Source: Stichopus chloronotus (lineage: Eukaryota > Echinodermata > Holothuroidea > Aspidochirotida > Stichopodidae). From it: a stretch of 64,000 nt of DNA. A model generated the notes under the pieces. That model worked only from the letters and a program-made list of their open reading frames with translations, was not told the origin of the DNA and searched no databases. The translations under genes and the position numbers were made by a program. Of this stretch, positions 1 to 10,524 are shown piece after piece. The stretch covers positions 15,703,677 through 15,767,676 of the forward strand of contig CM037843.1 in assembly GCA_021234535.1 (NCBI GenBank), given 5' to 3'. Numbering within the stretch: position 1 is the stretch's first letter; each line of letters starts with the position of its first letter.

Positions 1-1130
1 GAATTCTGAAACAGAGAGGACAAAGGGAAGGATCCGTGTGACGTACACTGATATGCATACTGGTGACTTAAACAGGAGACTAAGTTGACATTGATAAATT
101 CGCAAAGAGCTTTGAAGGGCATTTCTGCATGAAAATGATAACAATAAGCAAAATTAGTCAAGTCCTCATATCCACTACTTAAAAACAAACATCGATAGTT
201 CAACATTTGGACCTTAGCTCATGACAGTTGTGTGCATACGTGGTTAATACTAATGTGAAAAGTATCTGGTCTAAAATTTTTGCTAACCAAACAGAATCCT
301 TGATGTTCCTCCTGCATGTTAGATATGGTGAGTTTCTTAATTTGGCCATTTGTATCAGTATGTGAAGAAATCTTGATAGGTTTACAAAAACTTGGTGAAT
401 GTCACAGACCAACTCAAAGTGTTGCTTTAATGTGAAAGAAGATGTCCAGTCAATTACTAATTATACCATGGAAGCAACCATTACTCTGATGGTTGTAGGC
501 AGATACTTTGACCAAGCAACAAACAGTTTATTTTGGTTTCCTTTTTTATAACAAAGTGATAGTGAACATCCCAAATTTGTTAGTGCAAAGTGGAGAGAGA
601 ATGTAGGAGGGTGCAACAACCAAAACAAGTAGGCAATCCAACGAGTAGCAAATCTCATCCCTGTCATTTGGCATGGTGATCTAGTGCTGCAGTACAACAT
701 GTATGAGCTGAACCCATACGGCACATATACCTGCATGTGCGTACAAATATGCTTCGAAATGGAGTGTGCGTAAAAAGTATTCCTAGAAATGTGTGTGTGT
801 CGAAGTTTTCCTCAGATCCACACGCACCATAATTCTGGATGTTTGAATGCCCTGAAAAGCACACCGTGCCTGCTACAGTATTCACAGTGCTCAAACAACT
901 GGGGTTCCAGTACAACTGTGTAGTAGGCATACATGCTACACTGCAAAAAATACTGAGTGAAGGTATTAACACATGGAAAATGACGCTACTACCAGATATA
1001 ATCCCTCAGCACAAAACATGGTTGCATAGGTTGAAATACCGCGTCGCATTCATGAAAATGCAAAAATGTAAAAGCCATGTTGACACCGTGCACTACCAGC
1101 CCCTGACACACTGCTACGCACTAAAGTAAC

Positions 1131-1150
1131 TGTGACCTTTGACCTTGACC
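1131..1150 (+). promoter_or_regulatory. Cluster of TGACCT nuclear-receptor-type half-sites
   Basis: Three TGACC(T) hexamers stand in direct orientation with 1 and 0 bases between them, the arrangement bound by nuclear receptors as DR1 or DR0 elements. It is intronic in GOLGA5. Such strings are also common inside dispersed repeats of marine invertebrates, so binding is unproven. The motif is visible; the function is inference. Confidence 0.2.
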
Positions 1151-1734
1151 TATTACATCATCGGCCAAGCAGACTCTGCATTTCATACCCAGGCACCTAC
1201 ACACCAAGTTTGACCTGTATATAACAAGGCAGCCCCGCATAAGGACTACTGACCCACCAAATTTTGGTTGAATACTACAAGGGGTGTAAGGTGGGCTAAC
1301 CACTAAGTCTCATTTTTAGCGACTTTGACCACTCAACAGAGGTACAATATCACCTCCCTGTATACTTTGTATAGGGATGACATAACGAAAGTTTTTCTTT
1401 TTGTGATGTAGCTTTCACTATCATATTTCTTCCCCTGCCCAAGTACTTCGCCCCCTCCCCACCTTCTGACAGTATCAAGTGCAATTGGCATTAAAAAAAC
1501 CATCTGTCAAGTTGTAAACATGACACATATGTTGCATGGCACCATAGAAATAGCTAAACCAGAATGATATCAGGCTAACAACTCACACACTGAACAAACA
1601 AAGCCGAAAATGCAGTCCTTGCTCTGTGAGGTAAAAAACACCACTCCCTTCACCCTTTGCCATATCATTCATGTAAGGCTCAAAAATTTGTTTGTTCTAT
1701 GTCTAACTAGATCTGTGAAGAAAAACAGGAGTTA

Positions 1735-1935
1735 ATGCAACCATTTGATTTTTTGAGATAACCTGATAACATTCAGGGAAAACAGTGCTCTGACGTTTAG
1801 CTGTTTGTGACTTATATTATCCTAAAACTTCTATTGGATTTGAGTTGCGCTGTTTCATGAAAACACCTTTTGCCATACCGAAATTTGGGCTTCACTTACT
1901 GTTTCATGATTCCATCCTATTTCTATGCCTAACGT
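1735..1935 (+). repeat. Dispersed repeat family, copy A
   Basis: This roughly 200-bp stretch matches the reverse complement of 4105-4312. Shared blocks include CATTTGATTTTTTGAGATAA, then ACCTGATAA and TTCAGGGAAA, then a GTTTRGCTGTTTG block, TCCTAAAA and, further on, a TTYGGRCTTCACTTA block. The matches are collinear, with small gaps, over the whole length, which chance cannot explain. No coding capacity is seen, so it is probably a non-autonomous transposable element in a GOLGA5 intron. Confidence 0.7.
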
Positions 1936-2012
1936 ACAATAATCATCTCGCTCTTTGATCTGCTCCCCCAATCCTGCCTGTTATTTCGTGGAAACATAAT
2001 TGTTAAATTTAC

Positions 2013-2232
2013 CTGTCTTTCTCACTGCTAAGTTCAGTGACTTTCGATGTCTTGGCTTTGATTTCATTATCGGCCTCCTGCAGTCTCACCCTAAGTACAG
2101 CCAGTTGTGAATTTTTAGCATTAAGCTCCTCCATCAAATCTTCCTCTCGGCTTCTAAGCTGTCTGATGATGTCGTCAGCACTTGACGCCTGGGATTCCCT
2201 CTTCTCCAGCTGGCTCTGCAGCTGCCTTGTTT
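2013..2232 (-). CDS. GOLGA5: Golgin-84 (GOLGA5), coding exon 3 seen (coiled coil)
   Basis: This exon encodes about residues 255-327 of a golgin-84-like protein, part of the long rod that tethers vesicles at the Golgi. The acceptor CAG precedes 2232 and the donor GTAAAT follows 2013. The exon is 220 nt, entered in phase 1 (G|AA gives Glu) and left in phase 2, fitting the previous exon exactly. The translation is heptad-rich and contains AKNSQLAVLRVRLQEAD, almost identical to the diagnostic golgin-84 segment after the first coiled coil, and ends near TELSSEKDR. I see no alternative family. The minus-strand open frame runs on upstream of the acceptor, but that part does not look like golgin. Confidence 0.9.
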
Positions 2233-3611
2233 CTGTGATTTGGAGAAAACGATCGTCGACCTTTTGACAATGCATGCACGAGCGGGAGATCACATCAACA
2301 CAATACCCATGATGTGTACTGTATATGCTCCAAAGATGCAGAGCACCAACATCAATACTACGATATCGGTAGCCAGTTTCGCAGACGACAATCAAGGCAC
2401 TCCCTTTCACAAATTTGCAAAGATATGTAATCATGTTTACCACATCTGCTCTGCATCAAACTATTCCCAAATATTAAAACAAAGACAATCAAAAACTGAC
2501 TATTATCCATCAGTGCTACTCTGTTGCTGGTTTATGAGCATACCATGTCAGAATAATGCATTTTGTCTCTGTTTGCCTAAGCATGCTACCATGACTGATT
2601 TCAGATTTCAGGAACATTTTGAAACATATCTACATCCTTTCTGTTACTGCAAGTACAACTGACAGGGAAAAACTGCTAAAGCGAGAAAATATGTCCCAGC
2701 AAGAAATCAATAACATGTACAGTAATACTGATATCCAAATATGCTTTCTTTACTTCAGGCATTGACTTCAAGCCAAAAAAATAAAAAATTTAATCCCACT
2801 TCATGTAAAATCAGTCCTAACTGAGAAATTGAGTCCATAAAGTACACTTCTTCCTAAACATAGTTTTGCATGCATTTTGAAGTTACTACAGCACTGGGTA
2901 ATTGATACTCGTACAAGGACACATTGCAAGGTTGCATGCCGTATGTACTGACAATGCTCCAGTGCTGCAATCCCAAGAAACATCAACACAGGCAGGCAAG
3001 TGTACACACTAATCGTACACAGCAAATAGACGTGAAAGCAATCTGTCAATAGAGTCACACCCCCCAGGAGCAGATGTTACGTTGCTGCCGCTCAAAATCA
3101 CAAAACCGGCACAAATTCAATATTTTATGTTAACATCTTTTCTTTTTTTTTTTGTTGATAATTTGACTTATTTGCTTATGTTTGATGCAACATGTGAGGA
3201 AAACAATGGTGCCAATATTTCAGCCCTACCTTGTGAAGATCTGTTTGGGAGAAACTGATCTGGAAAGGATGTACACTCCATCTCAGTTTTTAGTTAATTC
3301 ATCTACGAAATATGAAATTCAATTTGAATAGCGTGAATTCTGCATAGTTTACAAAGTACAGCAAGACTGACGTACAGACATTGGAACCGAGATCATCCCA
3401 AAACTCACCTGGTTTGGTTATTTACAAGTGACAAACTTACCTGTTTCCCCACAACTAATGCACATCTCATTTACAAAATGCTGCCAACACGGTGTTTTCA
3501 AATTTCACCCCATGGAAGTTTGCACAGGCTCTGTCCCCTGCCTTTTAATCTAAAAGTACCTAATGTCTTGACTAAACCAAAATGTCCGTCTTGACTAAAA
3601 GAAAATGTTAC
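2233..3611 (-). other. GOLGA5: GOLGA5 intron, about 1.4 kb
   Basis: This is the intron between golgin-84 exons, bounded on the minus strand by GTAACA (donor side, 3611) and CAG (acceptor side, 2233). It is AT-rich and has a short T tract near 3140. Plus- and minus-strand open frames of 76-140 codons occur here, but none resembles a known protein. Nothing else is recognised. Confidence 0.7.
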
Positions 3612-3866
3612 CTTCCTGAGCTTTCTTTACTCTCCCCAGAGCTGCGACCATTTCTTCATTAAGAGAGGAGACTTCATTCTTCAGAAGTTTGTTTTCCAGG
3701 TGTAATGATGAGAGTTGCTGCTGAGGGTCTTGATCACCAATGATGACCTCTGACCCACCTCCCCTCGTGACTTGTGATCCCGTAGGCTCTGGTGATTCTG
3801 CCATCTCTGATAATGATGGACTGTCATTCCTCTCAGGCTCTGCAAAATCTGCTTCATCAGTCTCAC
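3612..3866 (-). CDS. GOLGA5: Golgin-84 (GOLGA5), coding exon 2 seen (start of coiled coil)
   Basis: This 255-nt exon encodes about residues 170-254. The acceptor AACAG lies upstream of 3866 and the donor GTAACA follows 3612. The exon starts with the last two bases of a Gly codon opened in the previous exon and ends one base into a Glu codon completed by the next. The first part is acidic, Ser/Pro-rich and presumably disordered (ETDEADFAEPERNDSPS...). The second part contains LHLENKLLKNEVSSLNEEM, closely matching the first coiled-coil segment of vertebrate golgin-84. This exon therefore spans the transition from disordered N-terminal region to rod. Confidence 0.92.
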
Positions 3867-4104
3867 CTGTTGGTTTGGTTAATAATCCACATGATTGCTA
3901 TGGTGCCTTAGGGCAAAATGTTTTGCTTTGATTAAGGTGCTCCAACGGTTTGTAATTAATACTGACATTTTCATATTAACTAACAAAAATTTGACAAATG
4001 ACATGCACAACATACAAATGATGTCTGGCACTGAGGAGACAGAACATTTTGACCTAAGACCCATTGCTTATGACAGGAATGATTACTCAGTGGTGACTAG
4101 AGAA

Positions 4105-4312
4105 ATAGACAAACAAGAGTGACATCATGGAACGATAAGTGAAGTCCAAATTCTGTACAACACAAGACGTTATCACAAAACCACATTCACAAATCCAAAG
4201 GAGATTTTAGGATTTACAATGTAACTTGCAAACAGCCAAACGTTGGGACATGGCTTTCCCTGAATATTATCAGGTTATCTCAAAAAATCAAATGATTGCA
4301 TTTACAGTACCG
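4105..4312 (-). repeat. Dispersed repeat family, copy B (inverted relative to A)
   Basis: Read on the minus strand, this segment is collinear with copy A at 1735-1935. It begins with CATTTGATTTTTTGAGATAA and continues through ACCTGATAATATTCAGGGAAA and TTTGGACTTCACTTA. It ends near TGTCACTCTTGTTTGTCTAT, a terminal stretch shared with copy C. Internal differences show that the copies are old. No protein is encoded. Confidence 0.7.
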
Positions 4313-4914
4313 CTCACGTACAACTGACCCATTCTACTCATATAAAGAAGCAAACTCAAGTACAATGCCATAGAAATGTGTACAATAAAGTACAGAGGCA
4401 TAGACAGCAATTTGGCTCCAAAAATTGGAATTGTCTCGTGTATAATCCCCAATTTGGTTACTCGCGCACTGCTTTAGATCACTGCTAATGGCACACAAAT
4501 AATAGGCCTATTCATTACTGGTATTTTCAGTGGGTGCCTCTTTTGTTATGCCCAGTAGAGGAACTGATAAGAATCTTTACCGACATGTACGCGTAAAATC
4601 CCCTCTAGAATTTCCGCAAGGTTGTATACGTGGCTGCGTACACAAATCTCAATGCACGATCTGATGTGGAACGAACACTAAAGTACAATGGCGTATATTC
4701 GCGGACAATCAAGTATAATATAGGAACATAGCTTGGACAGTTGCATGTGTGGGGTACTGTACTTAAAATTTTTTCCCCCAAAGATGTAGTTTGATGTCAA
4801 ACGAACAAATCTTCAGGCTTTACATGCATTTTATACGGCAAATGTTGAAGGCAGAGCTGTTTACTATGTAAGACGCCCCCTACTTTTGTTTGTCTTCAAT
4901 TGTTCAGCGTGCGA

Positions 4915-4970
4915 GTAGTTACAGTGACGTCATTCTCGTTTATCTATTTCTATGGTGGTGACTTGATGAC
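4915..4970 (+). repeat. Dispersed repeat family, partial copy C
   Basis: This stretch contains GTGACGTCATTCTCGTTTAT followed by CTATTTCTATGG. It corresponds to the end of copy B in opposite orientation (about 28 of 35 positions agree by eye). It may be a fragment of the same element, or with copy B form an inverted pair about 840 bp apart. Confidence 0.45.
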
Positions 4971-5690
4971 ACAACAAGGCAGAAATGCATTAGGTCAACA
5001 ATACATGCCTCAGAGGACGTTCTAAACCCACATCAGACTAACACTATATGATTAAGATGACTTTGTGGGACATGCTGTCACGGCGAATTCTTCTGAAAAT
5101 GGTTCATCTGCTGAACAATACTGTACATGATAAAAGTGACTTGGTAAGAATACATGGCAAACGCATCCATGGGACTAACGATGCAAAACAACAGTGAGGA
5201 CAACATGGATACTACTTCTAGAGAGTCACTGAGTCTACCAACACAGGATGTACATACAGTAAGCGACTTGATGAGGCAACATGGTAGATACCCATAAACA
5301 TTCATCAGAGTGATTACGGTGTAGTGCGTTCCCATGTTTTCGTACATCCACTAATTTTGTGGCATACTGTAGGCACACACAACACTAAGCCTACATCTAC
5401 AGTATTTTTGGCCAGCCTAACTCCACAAACATATGACAATGACCCTCCATCCTACCGTACATTGTACATGGTATACATACAGTAATTATGACTTAAAATC
5501 AGACAATATGGCAAGTATTTCTATAGATTCACCATCATGAGACTAACAATTCATGATAAGTTGGTGAGTCATATGATTCTGTAGCTTGACATTTAAAGCA
5601 AGTGTCTCTTTCACTGTGTTGCATTCATCAGTGCACTCGCAGAACAATCGCAAAAAATCAAACTGATTAATAGACAAAACGTTCCCTTAC

Positions 5691-6198
5691 CAGTTGCCTT
5701 TTCCTTTGACGATGGAGAGACTGAGCTGGAAACGACTGCCGTCTCCGTCTTTGCACTTCTGGTGGAAATATTTGAAGAGGTACTACTCTGTCTGGAGTGC
5801 CTGCCATTACCTGTCCCGCTGACAGATCTCTTCTTTCTCGCGTCTCCATTGGACGAGGAGGAGGGGCTGTTCAAGAACTCAAAAAGTTTCTCATCATCTG
5901 CTTCAGTCCTTATTCTTCCAGCAGATGACTGGCTCCTGCTTTTATGGGCATTTGTGTTGATCGAATGATCACTTGGTGTCCTTTTAATATTCGCAGTCTG
6001 GGCAATCTCTGTGGCTGAGAGGCTGTAAGAACTCTTGGACGTCGGAATCTTCAAAGCATGATCTGCGGGGTTCTTGTAGCTTCCTGAAGTTGTGGCATCT
6101 GATGACTTTTGTGGAGTGGCAATGCTACCCAGGGCTCCGGATGCTGTCTGGTCCAAGTTGTTCAAGAAACTTTCTGCATTTTTTATCATCCAAGCCAT
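5691..6198 (-). CDS. GOLGA5: Golgin-84 (GOLGA5), first coding exon
   Basis: This exon encodes residues 1-169 of golgin-84, a Golgi-membrane coiled-coil tether for retrograde COPI vesicles within the stack. The start is the ATG at 6198-6196 (MAWMIKNAESFLNNLDQ), because the family begins with a short amphipathic segment of the form M-S/A-W then E-x-L-L-N-x-x-D-Q. An in-frame ATG 12 codons upstream gives no family match. A Ser/Thr-rich low-complexity region follows, including DDEKLFEFLNSPSSS, which matches the conserved DDELLFDFLNS motif. The donor GTAAGG follows 5691. The C-terminal membrane anchor is outside the window. A probable acceptor at 6211-6212 leaves 12 nt of 5'UTR in this exon. Confidence 0.92.
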
Positions 6199-6210
6199 GA
6201 GGATAGTCAA

Positions 6211-8188
6211 CTCAACATCCACATGAACAGACAAATAAAATTCCTTTCATTCCATGTTGCAAACAAACAAGCTGAGGCACACACTGAAACAGCTTTTTGC
6301 CATGAGTCAGTTCATGGCCATCTTCCATTCAGACCTATCAAGGAAAAGAGAACCAAAATGAACTACTTCTTACATTATGTGTTCTCTTCAAAGAGAGCAA
6401 AGAAATCCGTTCACAGAGGTTTCAAAACAAATTAAAGAGGAGATCTTTACACAGTTTATTTTTGCATGAGTGAATAAATTATTGAACACTACTGGGATAT
6501 TTTTCAAATGGCCACTTGGCTGTGTCAAATTTAATAAATTCTGGGAGATATTTGGCATAGACTTGCAGTCTGTAGGTCTAAATCCACTTTCAGCATGGAG
6601 TTCACCTTGATTGGTGTGCAAAACTCGAAATGTGGTTGCAAAATTGCAACCACCTGGCTATGAGTTTACAGTTGTTCTGTGTGTAGTGTCCAGTGAGATA
6701 GGGTCCAGGCTTCCTACATTACTAGATTATGGGCCTCTTGTCTGCAAGAGATATTAGACTTTTGGGAGAATTCAAAGAGCTTGTACACGGAAGCACTAAG
6801 AGTTCTTTTAACCTTGCCACACTGAGATTTCCAAGACAGGTACAGTAGCTGATGTACACGTAAAAAGGGAGAAATATCACTCCTATTCAAACAAAGCAAG
6901 ATGAAATGCGGCATAAAATATTCAAGCCAAAAAACAAACAAAAATCAGGAAAATCAGGTAAATCAGTGAACAGACCACTGAGATATGATTTTTTTTTTTG
7001 CAATATTATTTTTCCACTGTTCAGGCAGCATTGTCCATTCTGCATTACAATTGAACAGAGCACGACAAAGTTTTAAATAGTTAGCTATCTACAACGATAT
7101 GTAACAGCTGTTTGCATGTGCTGTTCATATGCTCAGCCAAACACACTGACACACCCCCATCTTCACCGTACACATGTAATCGCACACAAATCACTCTCGG
7201 AACGTCCGAAAAAACATCATTTCGGAATGAGCTGGGTGGTTTCATTTAAAAATTCAATAATGTAGCAATACTGAAAGATTAAACAACCTTGTTTTGTTTG
7301 AATGAAATAATGTGGTGCCTCCAAGTTAAACATTGCAAAATTTTAAAGAAAAGATAAATATGTGGCAGTCTTCTAGCCGGTGCGACACAAAAGTTTATCA
7401 AGTACTACTGCAGGTGCATATACAGACATATAAAATGTTAAACTTCCGAAACTAAATGCTTCTAAAACCTTTCAAAATCTGCACTGCCAAGAAGACTATG
7501 AACAGTTACATCGTTAAGTTTAGCCGGTATTTCTTTTCTACCACATTTGCATATTGGGAACCACTTATTAATCACTAATTCTAATGGTACCCCCACTGTA
7601 GCATATTACTAACTTAGCAGACCCAGGTCGCTGGACATTGGTAAGTCCAAGAGTAGTGGCTAGTGCCAAGGCTTGTTTCCTAGGCCTACCTCAGGCTGTC
7701 ACTGTCTTGGTCGTTTTACGAAGTTCAATCAGGTAAGCCTAGCTTAAGCCTAGCTTACTGCCTACAGCACGTAGGCCTCAGTATCTACAACGTAAGACGG
7801 CAGAGCCTAGCCTAAAAGTTAGACTTTTGGCCTCACGTTCGATACAGCTTAATTCGTCAATCGGATTGAGTTTCACGATAAACCGCTGTGTTACCTGAAT
7901 TCTCCTGTCCAAGTCTAAATTCTAATACCCAACACTGAAAAGTCCGAAATGCCAGTTAAGTTTTTCTCCTGTAAGACACCTTCGCTCTGTAATTGCTACA
8001 GCTCTTGACGTGACGGTCGCGGTCACATATGAACCCTATAAAATCGGTAACGTTAGTGTTGTTGTTTATAGGATGATCATAGCGAACTACGTGTCACCGT
8101 GTTATGTTCCGTTATGTTGCGCTGTACTGTGTTCAAGGTACAATCTAAGATCACTGGGTACCTATTGTACCACAGAATAACAACTTAC
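6211..8188 (-). other. GOLGA5: Probable first intron of GOLGA5 (5'UTR intron)
   Basis: Between the first coding exon and the probable 5'UTR exon, this 2-kb stretch has no convincing coding sequence. From about 7640 to 7830 it is rich in TAGGCCTA and TAAGCCTAG-type words. A stem with arms GGTACAAT/ATTGTACC lies near 8140-8175. The intron boundaries (GTAAGT at 8188, TTGAG near 6211) are inferred from splice consensus only. Confidence 0.5.
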
Positions 8189-8250
8189 CAGAGCTTCCCA
8201 ATACTGCTTTGATCAAGCATATTTGATGTTCGCCATTTTACATCTGACTG
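8189..8250 (-). promoter_or_regulatory. GOLGA5: Probable GOLGA5 5'UTR exon with YY1-like motif and short uORF
   Basis: On the minus strand a near-perfect donor, CTG|GTAAGTTG, follows 8189. Just upstream in the same exon is AAAATGGCGAACATC, the YY1-type ATGGCG motif often found just downstream of transcription starts of housekeeping genes. That ATG (8236-8234) opens an upstream frame of only seven codons, ending at 8213. I see no TATA box. The 5' end of the exon is a guess. The exon assignment rests on position and splice consensus, without transcript evidence. Confidence 0.45.
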
Positions 8251-10360
8251 TCGGACAGACAAACAGGTTGCCCATAGAAAGGTTGTCACATGGGAAATAA
8301 AGTTAGGTATACAGTCGTGTGCCAGACCATAGGGTACCTAGTGCCTATACCTGGACGCAGAAAAAGCGTGTTATTTGCACTAATCTTAATCACTTTATAT
8401 ATTAGATTATTAAAATTAGTTACTACATGTAGAATACAATTAATACAGTCAGAATCGCATCAACGTAATGAGTGGTATCACAGGGGGAGGGGAATCCCCA
8501 CTTTTCACCATTCACATACCTTTTTATCAATTGATATAAATATATTTTATTCAAGTGTTGTCCCCATGATTCTACAGTATGGTTGAAAGCAAAGACTGCA
8601 GTAAGGAGCTACACTGCCTTTGGTTGAAAATGCCGTCGAAGTGATTTGAAGTTGGGAGTCGTTTGTTGAAGTTAAGTCAACAAAGTAAACTACATGTTAC
8701 GTTGAAGCCACACCATCCTCAGCATGCTTACGCGTGTAAAGAAACATTCGTAGGCATGCCCCTTTGAAATGTGATAGGCGTGTTCACACATATATGCCTA
8801 CGTACATACATACATGAAAAATGCATGTGGGCATTCGGGTGTACACTATCTAACGTAAAGAAACGACGAAGAACCGGCCGACTTTGGGATACGCCAGGGT
8901 AAAACATGACTCTGTGAACTTGTAAGTTGCATGTCCCATACAGGTCAGTATCAGGGGCTTGGGGGTCAGGGATCCCCGTAAGATCTAGAGTTGCTCTCAG
9001 ACTATGATTGTAGGCCTACGTTTGCAACAGATATAATGAGATGAATTTGTTGGTAATAATTCTCGGGTATAATGTTCCACTTGTGGTAACAGTCGACCAC
9101 CCCCATGTACCCTCTCACTGAGAAAGCTGCATACGAGCCTGTCATGATAGAGAAACACATTCAACTTTTTAAGTGCTAACTACTACTGTACTTTTAAACA
9201 GAAATGTAACATGAAATCGGTGGCTTGAATGTGAATTTGAAAGATTTTAGGATCAAGAAACCCATATGGACGGTTGATCAGGGACCACATACCACCGGGA
9301 TTGTGATCAACACAGGCGCAAGATTCGCCCACTCTTTGATACTGAGGGTCCAAAGGATAAAGAGGCAGGTGGGGAAACCAGACAATCGCTAATGGCAAAT
9401 CAATGCAAATCCAAATGTGCACCTAGGACCGTCATTTAACGTCCCCATCACGACGGACGAGAATGTGTCCCCCAGTCGTTAGCCACTTTCCCAAAGGCTG
9501 GGAGGGGCCGGCCAGAACAAGCTGCCCAGTTCGATAAGCGCGCATCAGCTGACCGAGCAACCCGAAGAGGACAAGACTTATGATCGGAAAACAGGAACCT
9601 TCTTTTTTAATGAAGTCTTTAAAGGTGACAAGTCATTGAGCAGAGTTTCTGTTGAGGAATGTTAGGTATCGCGTAGTAGCATGCAGTGTCTGAGAGCTCT
9701 ACCCGTAGCCTGGTAACATCCCATAAGTACAGATTCTATTAATATTTCTGGAATGCCAGTTAGAGGGCTCTCTCTGTATTTTTTTCTTCTATGAAACAGA
9801 CAATATGCCTTTATCTTAGAGTGAACAACTTTCACTGATGATCCTGGAAATAAATTGAATTTGATTTTTAGTGCAAGGCTATTTATTGTTATGTATTATA
9901 ATAGGTAACGCAACTGTTTGTTAGTAATTGCGTCATTGCTTGTCAATTTGGCATACTAGGCTATTTTCGTAAACACGACGGAAACGGTGAGAGTACACGG
10001 AGGCAATCTGTGACGGTACGCGTTCTCATACACCCGTGGTTCCTTTTGAACGGTTTCCCATTTTGTGAACGGAGCGCGCTTGATGTATAATACACCTAAT
10101 CTCATGTGGTTATTGGCCTAGTCTGGAACGGACGTTACTTTGCCAGCCAACGTTTGTAGATTTCGACAGGAAGAGAGTAATTTCGCGGTTGCTATGGTGA
10201 CTGTCCGATTTGGCACACTGCACACTGGATTCTACGTGCGTCGGCGTCGTGTTTGAGAAAGCAGCCTCCTGGACGTTATCGCCCATCCGCATGTGATGTG
10301 CTATTAGAATACACTCACGACGAATTGTTGCTGTAAAAATTTATTGTGCGCACGGACTGA
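8251..10360. other. Intergenic region between GOLGA5 and the kinase array
   Basis: This 2.1-kb spacer lies between two divergently oriented loci, GOLGA5 reading left and the kinases reading right. No convincing exon is seen. It contains a probable dispersed repeat (about 9183-9560), and otherwise low-complexity AT-rich sequence. It could hold regulatory sequence for both sides, but no specific element stands out. Confidence 0.5.
9183..9560 (-). repeat. Probable dispersed repeat with GGGGACGTTAAAT tail
   Basis: Read on the minus strand this block has markedly higher GC and CpG content than its surroundings. It contains GTCGTGATGGGGACGTTAAA, which resembles a phrase I associate with SINE-like or other dispersed repeats in marine invertebrates. 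A 79-codon open frame inside it has no recognisable domain. Family and boundaries are uncertain. Confidence 0.35.
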
Positions 10361-10524
10361 AAATGCGCACGTGCTTTCTTTGTGACGGAAAAATTAAAAC
10401 AGTTGTGGGAATGATGATGAAGTTCAGTCAGAAAACATACACATATGAAATAGCTGTTATAAGCAGAATCATTTCAATCAAGTTATCTTTACAAGCTTTA
10501 CATATTTCGCATCGTTTAGTACAA
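10361..10524 (+). promoter_or_regulatory. Conserved proximal upstream block, kinase copy 1
   Basis: The sequence before the copy 1 start codon is recognisably the same as that before copies 2-4. It begins with AAATGCGCACGTG and a TGTGACGGAAAAATTAAA block, then a GTTATAARCAGAATCATTTC block. Upstream of it the copies no longer match, so the block probably carries the shared promoter and leader. Copy 1 has ACGTG where copies 2-4 have GCGTG; both fit bHLH-PAS-type core sites, which is inference. Confidence 0.4.

Larger units (their letters stand above)
1..2012 (-). other. GOLGA5: GOLGA5 intron (downstream of the last exon seen)
   Basis: This stretch lies 3' of the last golgin-84 exon in the window, on that gene's minus strand. 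The donor at 2012-2011 opens an intron in phase 2, and I find no further coiled-coil exon down to base 1, so the next one is probably left of the window. The open frames here are short and lack the heptad, Glu/Lys/Gln-rich character of the gene. The stretch holds a dispersed repeat at about 1735-1935 and a run of TGACCT half-sites at 1131-1150. Nothing else is recognised. Confidence 0.6.
3867..5690 (-). other. GOLGA5: GOLGA5 intron, about 1.8 kb, with repeat copies
   Basis: This intron lies between the first two coding exons, with donor GTAAGG at 5690 and acceptor AG at 3867-3868. It contains copy B of the dispersed repeat (about 4105-4312, reversed) and a partial copy C (about 4915-4970). 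No coding exon or RNA gene is recognised in the remainder. Confidence 0.7.

Noticed and set aside
8290..8586. 98-codon plus-strand frame between GOLGA5 and the array
   Set aside because: No homology, no splice or promoter context, and composition like the surrounding AT-rich DNA.
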